From Luteimonas sp. YGD11-2 (GTDB lineage Bacteria > Pseudomonadota > Gammaproteobacteria > Xanthomonadales > Xanthomonadaceae): DNA of 64,000 nucleotides. The notes under the pieces were generated by a model. That model was given only the letters and a program-made list of their open reading frames with translations. It made no database searches and was not told the DNA's origin. The translations under genes and the position numbers were made by a program. This document shows, one piece after another, positions 38,467 through 45,989 of this stretch. Each line of letters starts with the position of its first letter. The first letter of the stretch is position 1. The stretch spans positions 806,001 to 870,000 of the forward strand of contig NZ_CP035376.1 of NCBI RefSeq assembly GCF_004118975.1, given 5' to 3'.

Positions 38467-38637
38467 GTGCGCTGAAGTCTAGGCGCGGGCGCCGCCGCTG
38501 GCAATCCGTTCGCGCGCGGTCCACAGGCTTCCGCGGAGACCGATCCGCACGGCCTGCCGCCCCGCACCCGGGCAGTGATTGCCCTCCCGGGCGCCAGCGC
38601 CGATCATTCCGCCGACGTTTTCCCTGCGCAGCCGGCG

Positions 38638-39999
38638 ATGCCTCGTTCCGTTCCGACATCGCGTTCCGCGCGTTTCCGCAATGCCCTGGCCGCCTCCCCG
38701 GCGCTGTGGTGGGCGTTGCTCTACTTCTTCTGCCTGCTGTGCGGCTATTACGTGCTGCGCCCGGTGCGCGATGCGATGGGCGCGTCCGCCGACCCATCCG
38801 CGGTGTTCCCGCAATGGCTGCTGGCCGCCGGCGAGCGCGCCGGCTTCGCGCTGGGGGACTACACACTGCAACTGCTGTTCACCGGCACTTTCGTGGCGAT
38901 GCTGGTGCTGCAGCCGGTATACGGGGCGCTGGTGGCGCGGTTTCCGCGCCGCGTGTTCCTGCCGGTGGTCTATCTTGGCTTCGTCGCCTGCCTGGGCGGG
39001 TTCTGGTGGGCGTTCCATGCCGGCATACCAGGGCGCGGCGCGGTGTTCTTCATCTTTATCGCGGTGTTCAACCTGTTCGCGGTGACGGTGTTCTGGAGCT
39101 TCATGGCCGACGTGTTCGACAACGAACACGCCAAGCTGGTGTACGGCTATATCGGCGCCGGCGGCACCATCGGCGCGCTGTCAGGGCCTGCGATCACGCG
39201 GCTGCTGGTTGAACAGGTGGGCGTGGCGAACCTGCTGCTGGTGTCGATGGCGCTGCTGTCGGTCTGCCTGCTGTGCATCGTGCAGCTGCGGCCGTGGGCG
39301 GTCGCCCGCGAGCGCGCGCACCGCGAAGCCAGCGGCGAACGCGCGATGGGGGGCTCGGTCTGGGCCGGGCTGCGGCTGGTGGCGCAGGACCCGCTGCTGC
39401 GCGCGCTCGCACTGCTGATGTTCTTCGGTGTCGGCGTCGGCACGCTGCTCTACAACGAGCAGGCCGCGATCGTGCGCGAGTTCTATCCCACCGCCGAAGC
39501 CGCCACCCGTTATTACTCGACGCTGGACTGGGCGGTGAACGGGCTGACGATCGTGGTGCAGCTGCTGCTCACGCGCTGGCTGCTGCGTCGCTATGGCGTG
39601 GCGCCGCTGTTGCTGCTGCCGGCACTGGCGATCCTTGCCGGATTCGCGCTGCTGTCGGCCTCGCCGTTGCCGCTGCTGGTGGCGGTGGTGCAGGTGACCA
39701 CGCGCGCCAGCGAGTTCTCGCTGGCCAAGCCCGCGCGCGAGACGCTCTACACGCGCATGGACCGCGAGGCCCGCTACAAGGCGAAGTCGGTGATCGACAC
39801 CGCGGTCTATCGCACCGGCGACTTCAGCTTCGTATGGCTGCACAAGTTCCTCGCGGGCTTCGGCTCCAGCGTGGTGTTCGCAACCGGTGTGGCGGTTGCC
39901 GCCGGCATGGCCTTCGGCGCGTGGCGGGTGGTGCGCGAGCAGCGTGGCCTGCCGGAGAACTCCCCCGGCGATGCGATGGCGGAGCCGGCGCGGGCCTGA
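38638..39999 (+). CDS. NTP/NDP-exchange (ATP/ADP translocase-like) carrier
   Basis: 453-residue inner-membrane carrier with about 12 hydrophobic helices. ALLYFFCLLCGYYVLRPVRDAMGA at the first helix, NLFAVTVFWSFMADVFDNEHAKLVYGYIGAGGTIGALSGP and SLAKPARETLYTRMDREARYKAKSVIDTAVYRTGD are characteristic of the bacterial branch of the nucleotide-translocase family found in free-living species. What it carries in this setting is not established. A 21-codon upstream GTG start is possible; ATG 38638 gives the expected cytoplasmic N-terminus. Confidence 0.82.
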   Translation: MPRSVPTSRSARFRNALAASPALWWALLYFFCLLCGYYVLRPVRDAMGASADPSAVFPQWLLAAGERAGFALGDYTLQLLFTGTFVAMLVLQPVYGALVARFPRRVFLPVVYLGFVACLGGFWWAFHAGIPGRGAVFFIFIAVFNLFAVTVFWSFMADVFDNEHAKLVYGYIGAGGTIGALSGPAITRLLVEQVGVANLLLVSMALLSVCLLCIVQLRPWAVARERAHREASGERAMGGSVWAGLRLVAQDPLLRALALLMFFGVGVGTLLYNEQAAIVREFYPTAEAATRYYSTLDWAVNGLTIVVQLLLTRWLLRRYGVAPLLLLPALAILAGFALLSASPLPLLVAVVQVTTRASEFSLAKPARETLYTRMDREARYKAKSVIDTAVYRTGDFSFVWLHKFLAGFGSSVVFATGVAVAAGMAFGAWRVVREQRGLPENSPGDAMAEPARA

Positions 40000-40010
40000 T
40001 CCACGCCGGC

Positions 40011-40406
40011 TCAGGTGGCCGGCGCCACCAGCCACAACGGCAGCGCGAACAGCACCGCGCCGAGCTCGAACACCGCTGTCAGCGCGTGCACGGCCGGGTG
40101 CCGCAGCCCGCGCAGGAACACGAACTGCTCGATCGTGCGGCCGACCCAGAACAGCACCATCACCACCAGCAACGCGCGGCCCAGCGGTGTGGTGGCCAAC
40201 GCGTCCGGGTAGAGCAGGCACAGCACCGCGACCGCGAAGAACACGAAGGCCAGGCGCAGGTTGAGGATCTGCATGATCGCGCGGTTGGGGCGGTCCAGCT
40301 TCGCCAGCGCACGTTTCCAGTCGAACAGCCGCCAGAAGCACAGGTGGAATACGCCGAGTGCCGCGCTGTGCAGGGCGCACAGCAGCATGAGGGAGTGCGT
40401 GCTCAT
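40011..40406 (-). CDS. Four-helix membrane protein, unknown function
   Basis: 131 residues with four hydrophobic segments (about residues 5-22, 45-62, 68-86 and 104-128) and short charged loops such as WKRALAKLDRPNRAIMQILN. No catalytic motif or family recognised. It converges with the nucleotide-carrier gene (stops 11 bases apart). The frame is open to 40493, but MSTHSLMLLCALHSA gives a clean membrane start. Confidence 0.72.
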   Translation of the reverse strand: MSTHSLMLLCALHSAALGVFHLCFWRLFDWKRALAKLDRPNRAIMQILNLRLAFVFFAVAVLCLLYPDALATTPLGRALLVVMVLFWVGRTIEQFVFLRGLRHPAVHALTAVFELGAVLFALPLWLVAPAT

Positions 40407-40472
40407 GCTGGCCCCGGTGCCGCGGGTTGCCATTGCGTTCGCGTGAGGCAGTGACGCGCCATCCCGGTCTCC

Positions 40473-40505
40473 GGAAAGAACAACGCCCGGCACGTGGCCG
40501 GGCGT
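40473..40505 (-). terminator. Intrinsic terminator of fadE
   Basis: Read on the reverse strand, ACGCCCGGC (40505-40497) and GCCGGGCGT (40491-40483) form a perfect 9-bp stem with a 5-base loop, followed by TGTTCTTT. It sits 26 bases after the fadE stop. Confidence 0.85.
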
Positions 40506-40531
40506 CTGTGTGGTCAGGGGTGGGCCGGGCC

Positions 40532-43012
40532 TCAGGCCACCGCGCGGGCCGGTTGGGAGCCTGGCTCGTCACGATCGTAGTGGGTCGCGGCACGCAACTC
40601 GTGCACGTCGAAGTCGTCCACGGTGATGGCATCGAGGGTGATCTCGCGCAGTTCCGCCAGCTGGTTGCGCTCGTCGGCGGTCAGCACGCCCTCGCGCACC
40701 GCCTCGTCCAGCTGCGCATCGTAGTCCAGCGCCTGGATGCCCTTGCCCTTGAGCGCCTTGAGGAACTTGCGCTCCACCGGCTCGGCTGCCACTGCCTTCG
40801 CAAGATAACTGGCGATGCGGCCGCCCGGATTGTTCTCGCACGGGGTGAGGAACACGCCCTGCGCCAGCCGCTCGCGGGCCTCGTTGACGTTCATCAGCAG
40901 CGAGGCGACGCGATGACCCAGGCGATCGCCGGGCGCTTCCGCACGACGGCCAAGCGGGAAGATCAACGCCCACATCAGCCAGCCGATCGGGCGGATCGGG
41001 AAGTTGCGCAGCGCGTCCGACAGCGCCGTCTCGATCCGGTGCACGCTGTCGTGGAACGCCCAGGCCAAGAGCGGCTTGTCGCCTTCCGGCGCGCCGTCGT
41101 CGTGGTAGCGCTTGAGGATCGCGCTGGTCATGTAGATGTGGCTCAGCACATCGCCCAGGCGCCCGGACAGCGATTCCTTGAACTTCAGCTTGCCGCCGAG
41201 GGTCAGCATCGACACGTCGGCCATCAGCGCCAGGTTGGCGGAATAGCGGTCGAGCTTGCGGAAGTAGCGACGGGTGTAGTCATCACCCGGGGCGGCACCG
41301 AACTTCGCACCGGTGATGCCGAACCAGAACGAGCGCACCGCGTTGGAGATGCCGTAGCGGATGTGGCCGAACAGGTTGCGGTCGAAGTCCTCGAGCCCCT
41401 GGCGGTGGTCGGGGTTCTGCGCGGCCTGCATCTCCTTCATCACCCACGGATGGCACAGGATCGCGCCCTGGCCGAAGATCAGCAGGCTGCGGGTCATGAT
41501 GTTGGCGCCTTCCACGGTCACGCCAATCGGCGCGGCCTGCCAGGCGCGGCCGGCGAAGTTGCGCGGGCCGAGGATGATGCCCTTGCCGCCGATCACGTCC
41601 ATGACGTCGCTGATGACCTCGCGGCCCATCGACGTGCAGTGGTACTTGGCGATCGCCGACGGCACCGAAGGCACGTCGCCGCGGTCGACGGCCGCGGCCG
41701 TGGCCTGCGCCAGTGCACTGATCGCATAGGCCTTGCCGCCGATGCGCGCCAGCGCCTCCTCCACGCCTTCGAAGCGGCCGATCGACAGCCCGAACTGCTT
41801 GCGGATGCGCGCGTAGGCGCCGGTCACCACCGCGCCGGCCTTGGCGCCGCCGCTGGCGGTCGAGGGCAGGGTGATCGAGCGGCCGATCGCCAGGCACTCG
41901 TTGAGCATGTTCCAGCCCTTGCCGGCCATGTCGGCGCCGCCGACCAGCTGGCTGAGCGGGATGAAGACGTCCCGGCCACGGATCGGCCCGTTCTGGAACG
42001 GCGAGTTGAGCGGGAAGTGGCGGCGGCCGATCTCGACACCGGGGGTGTCGCGCGGCAGCAGCGCCAGGGTGATGCCGATGTCCTCGACGTCACCGAGCAG
42101 CGCGTCGGGGTCGTACATGCGGAACGCCAGGCCGATCAGCGTCGCCACCGGCGCGAGCGTGATGTAGCGCTTGTCGAAGGTCAGCCGCACGCCGAGCACC
42201 TGCGCGCCGTTCCACTCGCCCTTGCAGACGATGCCGTAGTCCGGAATCGAGGTGGCATCCGAGCCGGCAAACGGGCCGGTCAGGCCGAAGCAGGGCACTT
42301 CGCGGCCATCGGCCAGGCGCGGCAGGTACTGCTCCTTCTGCTCCGGGGTGCCGTAATGCACCAGCAGCTCGCCCGGGCCCAGCGAATTCGGCACGCCGAC
42401 GGTGGAGCTGACCACGCTGGAGATCGACGACAGCTTCTGGATCACCTTGTGGTGGGCGAGTGCGCTGAAGCCGAGCCCGCCGTATTCCTTCGGAATGATC
42501 ATCCCGAAGAAGCGGTTCTTCTTGATGTAGTCCCACAGCTCCGGCTGCAGGTCGGCGTGGATATGGGTGATTTCCCAGTCGTTGACCATCCGGCACAGCT
42601 CTTCCACCGGGCCGTCGAGGAATGCCTGCTCTTCCGCGGTGAGCTGCGGCTTCGGGTAGTCGAGCAGCATCTGCCAGTCGGGATCACCGGTGAACAGTTC
42701 GCCCTCGAAGCCGACCGAGCCGGTTTCCAGCGCGATCCGCTCGGTCTGCGACAGCGGCGGCAGCACCTTGCGGAAGAACGACAGCAGCGGCGTGGTGATC
42801 AACGCCTTGCGCAGCGGCGCCACCAGCAGCGGAATGGCGATCAGGCCGAGCAGCACGAACGCGACGATGGTGGCGGTCGCACTGGCACCCAGCAGCCAGC
42901 AGGCGATCAGCGCGGTGGCGGCCATCGCCACCCACACCGGCAGGCGCATGCGGTGGTAGGCCGCGAACATGCCCGTCAGCAGCAGGGCGAGAAACGGAAC
43001 GACGACGCTCAT
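40532..43012 (-). CDS. fadE: Acyl-CoA dehydrogenase, FadE type
   Basis: First oxidation step of fatty-acid beta-oxidation at the inner membrane. 826 residues, close to the E. coli FadE length: two N-terminal hydrophobic helices (MSVVVPFLALLLTGMFAAY, ALIACWLLG ... VLLGLIAIPLLV), then the dehydrogenase fold with IIPKEYGGLGFSALAHHKVIQKLSS, FGLTGPFAGSDATSIPD, EGANIMTRSLLIFGQGA, and a C-terminal FadE-specific extension (RRAEAPGDRLGHRVASLLM onward, DUF1974). CGGAGC precedes the ATG. A TetR gene is divergent and an operator overlaps the promoter. Confidence 0.94.
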   Translation of the reverse strand: MSVVVPFLALLLTGMFAAYHRMRLPVWVAMAATALIACWLLGASATATIVAFVLLGLIAIPLLVAPLRKALITTPLLSFFRKVLPPLSQTERIALETGSVGFEGELFTGDPDWQMLLDYPKPQLTAEEQAFLDGPVEELCRMVNDWEITHIHADLQPELWDYIKKNRFFGMIIPKEYGGLGFSALAHHKVIQKLSSISSVVSSTVGVPNSLGPGELLVHYGTPEQKEQYLPRLADGREVPCFGLTGPFAGSDATSIPDYGIVCKGEWNGAQVLGVRLTFDKRYITLAPVATLIGLAFRMYDPDALLGDVEDIGITLALLPRDTPGVEIGRRHFPLNSPFQNGPIRGRDVFIPLSQLVGGADMAGKGWNMLNECLAIGRSITLPSTASGGAKAGAVVTGAYARIRKQFGLSIGRFEGVEEALARIGGKAYAISALAQATAAAVDRGDVPSVPSAIAKYHCTSMGREVISDVMDVIGGKGIILGPRNFAGRAWQAAPIGVTVEGANIMTRSLLIFGQGAILCHPWVMKEMQAAQNPDHRQGLEDFDRNLFGHIRYGISNAVRSFWFGITGAKFGAAPGDDYTRRYFRKLDRYSANLALMADVSMLTLGGKLKFKESLSGRLGDVLSHIYMTSAILKRYHDDGAPEGDKPLLAWAFHDSVHRIETALSDALRNFPIRPIGWLMWALIFPLGRRAEAPGDRLGHRVASLLMNVNEARERLAQGVFLTPCENNPGGRIASYLAKAVAAEPVERKFLKALKGKGIQALDYDAQLDEAVREGVLTADERNQLAELREITLDAITVDDFDVHELRAATHYDRDEPGSQPARAVA

Positions 43013-43060
43013 GGAAGGCTCCGGGGCAGGCTTGAAGGAATGGGGTCGGGAATGCCGACA

Positions 43061-43084
43061 ACACCATACGCTTTAGTATGGTGT
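43061..43084. promoter_or_regulatory. Predicted TetR-family operator between fadE and its divergent regulator
   Basis: ACACCATAC (43061-43069) and GTATGGTGT (43076-43084) are perfect 9-bp arms around GCTTTA. The palindrome covers the -10 of the fadE promoter and lies 49 bp from the fadE ATG and 84 bp from the TetR ATG, a typical layout for ligand-relieved repression of fad genes by a TetR protein. Confidence 0.8.
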
Positions 43085-43102
43085 CGCGGCGTGCGAAGTC
43101 AA
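43075..43102 (-). promoter_or_regulatory. Sigma70-type promoter of fadE
   Basis: On the reverse strand TTGACT (43102-43097) is the -35, a 16-base spacer follows, then CATACT (43080-43075) as -10, four of six to consensus. The -10 lies inside the operator palindrome, so repressor binding should exclude RNA polymerase. Predicted start near 43068. Confidence 0.6.
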
Positions 43103-43153
43103 TCCCGGCCCCGCATTGCCCGCAACGATACGCATGCGGCTGCATCCGTACGG

Positions 43154-43159
43154 TAAACT
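43154..43159 (+). promoter_or_regulatory. Putative -10 of the TetR gene, near-leaderless
   Basis: TAAACT ends 8 bases before the TetR ATG at 43168, so the transcript would begin within about two bases of the start codon. No Shine-Dalgarno is present before this ATG. No good -35. Confidence 0.3.
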
Positions 43160-43167
43160 CCGCACCC

Positions 43168-43779
43168 ATGAAAACCCCCAACGCGGCGAAGTCCGCCGAT
43201 ACGCCGCGCACCGCGGAGCGCCCCGGACGCCTGAGCGCCGACGACTGGGCACAGGCCGCACTCGACCTGATCGCCGAGCAGGGCGTGGCCGCGGTGGCCG
43301 TCGAATCGCTGGCGCGGCGCCTCGGTGTGACCAAGGGCAGCTTCTACTGGCATTTCCCTTCGCGCGACGCGCTGCTGCAGGCCGCACTCGAACGCTGGGA
43401 GAGCGTCGAGCAGGAAGCGGTGTTCGGCGAGCTGGAAAAGATTTCCGATCCGCGCGACCGCCTGCGCGCGCTGATCGAGATGGTCGCCCACGAGATCAAG
43501 CTGCACGTCGTCTACAGCGCGCTGCTGCAGGCGCTCGACCATCCGATCGTGAAACCGGTGATCGGTCGCGTGTCGGAGCGTCGCCTCGAGCACCTTGCGC
43601 GTTCCTATCGCGAAGTCGGCTTCGGTGTCGACGACGCGCGCCATCGCGCACGCCTCGCCTACACGGCGTACGTGGGGTTCCTGCAGCTGTCGATCCAGCT
43701 GCCGCAGTCGCGGCTCGACCACGAGCAGTTCGATGCCTACATCGCACACGTGATGGCGACGCTGATTCCGCCACGCTGA
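43168..43779 (+). CDS. TetR-family regulator, probable fadE repressor
   Basis: 203 residues. The helix-turn-helix domain lies at about residues 20-75: AQAALDLIAEQGVAAVAVESLARRLGVTKGSFYWHFPSRDALLQAALERWE. The C-terminal helical half is divergent, as usual for ligand-binding domains; an acyl-CoA ligand is inferred only from the neighbour. Divergent from fadE with a palindrome between them. A 30-codon upstream extension that would cross the operator region is rejected; MKTPNAAKSADTPRTAERPG is the natural start. Confidence 0.9.
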   Translation: MKTPNAAKSADTPRTAERPGRLSADDWAQAALDLIAEQGVAAVAVESLARRLGVTKGSFYWHFPSRDALLQAALERWESVEQEAVFGELEKISDPRDRLRALIEMVAHEIKLHVVYSALLQALDHPIVKPVIGRVSERRLEHLARSYREVGFGVDDARHRARLAYTAYVGFLQLSIQLPQSRLDHEQFDAYIAHVMATLIPPR

Positions 43780-43821
43780 AAACCGCGGGAAAACCCGCCT
43801 GTTTCCGGCGGTTTTCCGTTT
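43778..43821 (+). terminator. Possible terminator of the TetR gene
   Basis: GAAAACCGC (43778-43786) pairs with GCGGTTTTC (43808-43816), enclosing a smaller GGG-AAAA-CCC hairpin, then CGTTT. It overlaps the last base of the stop codon. The long loop lowers confidence. Confidence 0.45.
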
Positions 43822-43860
43822 CATGACGCAGGTGCAGCAGATCCACCGCGCCATGTCCCC

Positions 43861-43866
43861 TAAAAT
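43861..43866 (+). promoter_or_regulatory. Putative -10 element of pckG
   Basis: TAAAAT, 5 of 6 to consensus, 44 bases before the proposed TTG start of pckG. Upstream of it CAGATC at 17-bp spacing is a poor -35, so an activator may be needed. Confidence 0.4.
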
Positions 43867-43910
43867 GTCCTGCTGGACTGACATGGCGCGTGGCGCCAGG
43901 AGCACGCATT

Positions 43911-45692
43911 TTGAACGCCGCCCGACCCCTCCCCCCTTCCAATACCGAATCCGGAACGTCGCTTGCGGCGCTGCAGGCCTGGGTCGACGATGTCGCCCGC
44001 CTGACCCGGCCGGACCGCATCCACTGGTGCGACGGCAGCGATGCGGAGAACCGTGCCCTGCTCGCGTCCATGGAAGCCGATGGCACGCTGATCGCGCTGA
44101 ACCCGGACACGCATCCCAACTGCTGGCTGCACCGCTCCGATCCTGACGACGTCGCCCGCGTCGAGCACCTGACCTTCGTGTGCACGCGCGAGCGCGACGA
44201 CGCCGGTCCGAACAACCACTGGATGGACCCGGCCGAAGCCAACGCGAAGATCGACGCGCTGTTCGATGGCTGCATGCAGGGGCGCACGATGTACGTGATC
44301 CCGTACTGCATGGGCCCGATCGACTCGCCGCTGGCGCGTTGCGGCGTGGAGATCACCGACTCGCCGTACGTGGTGGCCAACATGCGGATCATGACCCGCA
44401 TGGGCGCGGACGCGCTGCGCCGCATCGAGCGTGAAGGCAGCGGCGCCGGCGAGGGCGCGAATACCTTCGTGCGCGGCCTGCACTCGCTGGGCGAGCTCGA
44501 CCCGAACCGCCGTTTCATCATGCATTTCCCCGAGGAACTGACGATCAAGTCGTACGGTTCCGGCTACGGCGGCAATGCACTGCTGGGCAAGAAGTGCCAC
44601 GCACTGCGGCTGGCCTCGTGGCAGGCGCGCCAGGAAGGCTGGCTGGCCGAGCACATGCTGATCGTCGGCATCGAGAACCCGCAGGGCGAGACGCACTACA
44701 TCGCGGCCGCGTTCCCGAGTGCCTGCGGCAAGACCAACCTGGCGATGCTGATCCCGCCGGCGAGCTATCGCGAGGCCGGCTGGAAGGTATGGACGGTCGG
44801 CGACGACATCTGCTGGATGCGCCCCGGCGCCGACGGCCGCCTGTGGGCGATCAATCCGGAAGCCGGCTTCTTCGGCGTGGCGCCGGGCACCTCGGCGAAG
44901 TCGAACCCGAACGCACTGGCGACGATCCAGCACGACACCATCTTCACCAACGTCGGCCTGACCGACGACGGCCAGCCGTGGTGGGAAGGCCTCGACGACC
45001 GTGTGCCGGCGTTCGACTGGAAGGGCCGCCCGTACGATCCGGCCAACGGCCCGGCCGCACATCCGAATGCGCGCTTCACCGTGTCCGCGTCGCAGTGCCC
45101 GTCGTACTCGGAACGCGCCGAGGATCCGCAGGGCGTGCCGATCTCGGCGATCGTCTTCGGCGGCCGGCGCGCCTCGCTGGTGCCGCTGGTGTTCCAGGCG
45201 CGCGACTGGACCCACGGCGTGCAGGTCGGCGCCGCGATGGCCTCGGAAACCACGGCCGCTGCCACCGGCCAGGTCGGCGTGGTGCGCCGCGATCCGATGG
45301 CGATGAAGCCCTTCTGCGGCTACAACTTCGGCGACTACTTCGCGCACTGGCTGTCGTTCGACACCGCCGACGCGAAGCTCCCGAAGATCTTCCACGTCAA
45401 CTGGTTCCGCAAGGGCGACGACGGCAGGTTCCTGTGGCCGGGCTTCGGCGACAACATGCGCGTGCTGGAGTGGATCATCGGCCGCGTGACCGGCAAGGCG
45501 GACGCGGTGGAAACCCCGATCGGCCTGCTGCCCGATGCCTCCGCGCTGAACCTGGAAGGCCTCGACATGCCGGTCGGCACGCTGGACACCCTGCTGGCAG
45601 TCGACGAAGCCGGCTGGGCTGCCGAACACGCGGACGTGCAGGCGCAGTACGCGGTCTATGGCGACCGCCTGCCGGAGGCGCTGCGCGGCTGA
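43911..45692 (+). CDS. pckG: Phosphoenolpyruvate carboxykinase (GTP)
   Basis: Converts oxaloacetate plus GTP to PEP and CO2, the entry step of gluconeogenesis. 593 residues from the proposed start, typical of the GTP-dependent class: HWCDGSDAE, KSYGSGYGGNALLGKKCHALRLAS, the P-loop AAFPSACGKTNLAML with the mobile Cys, TVGDDICWMR and NPEAGFFGVAPGTS. I start it at TTG 43911 because AGGAG (43898-43902) lies 8 bases upstream; a GTG at 43890 in frame has no Shine-Dalgarno. A strong terminator follows. Confidence 0.95.
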   Translation: MNAARPLPPSNTESGTSLAALQAWVDDVARLTRPDRIHWCDGSDAENRALLASMEADGTLIALNPDTHPNCWLHRSDPDDVARVEHLTFVCTRERDDAGPNNHWMDPAEANAKIDALFDGCMQGRTMYVIPYCMGPIDSPLARCGVEITDSPYVVANMRIMTRMGADALRRIEREGSGAGEGANTFVRGLHSLGELDPNRRFIMHFPEELTIKSYGSGYGGNALLGKKCHALRLASWQARQEGWLAEHMLIVGIENPQGETHYIAAAFPSACGKTNLAMLIPPASYREAGWKVWTVGDDICWMRPGADGRLWAINPEAGFFGVAPGTSAKSNPNALATIQHDTIFTNVGLTDDGQPWWEGLDDRVPAFDWKGRPYDPANGPAAHPNARFTVSASQCPSYSERAEDPQGVPISAIVFGGRRASLVPLVFQARDWTHGVQVGAAMASETTAAATGQVGVVRRDPMAMKPFCGYNFGDYFAHWLSFDTADAKLPKIFHVNWFRKGDDGRFLWPGFGDNMRVLEWIIGRVTGKADAVETPIGLLPDASALNLEGLDMPVGTLDTLLAVDEAGWAAEHADVQAQYAVYGDRLPEALRG

Positions 45693-45717
45693 TCGCGTAA
45701 CCGGTCCAGGTGTATCG

Positions 45718-45748
45718 AAAGGCCTTCCCTCGCGGGAAGGCCTTTTTC
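45718..45748 (+). terminator. Intrinsic terminator of pckG
   Basis: AAAGGCCTTCCC (45718-45729) and GGGAAGGCCTTT (45734-45745) form a perfect 12-bp stem with a TCGC loop and a run of T. The stem begins with A and ends with T, so it could work on both strands. Confidence 0.93.
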
Positions 45749-45934
45749 GTGGGGCTTTCGCAACGATGGGCCTGCGGCCGCACCCCACCCTGCGTACGCG
45801 ACAGCGTGGCGACCTCGGGAGTCCGGGTGCAGTCGTGCGGTCAGCGAGGGAGCAGGCCCATCCGGCGGCGCATGCTGCAGGGCGCGCAACGAGCGGGGCC
45901 GATGAAGACACCTGACATCCCGTTCCGTGCGACC

Positions 45935-45966
45935 CAAAAAACTACGGCCCCTTTCGGGGCCGTAGT
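45935..45966 (-). terminator. Intrinsic terminator of the TonB receptor gene
   Basis: On the reverse strand ACTACGGCCCC and GGGGCCGTAGT (arms 45966-45956 and 45951-45941) form an 11-bp perfect stem with a GAAA tetraloop, followed by a run of six T. It lies 24 bases after the receptor stop. Confidence 0.94.
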
Positions 45967-45989
45967 GGTCTTACGTCACAGCGCGTGGA

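Noticed and set aside
40427..43156. Open frame of 909 codons on the forward strand over fadE
   Set aside because: Antisense to a full FadE with intact motifs; it also crosses the fadE promoter and operator.
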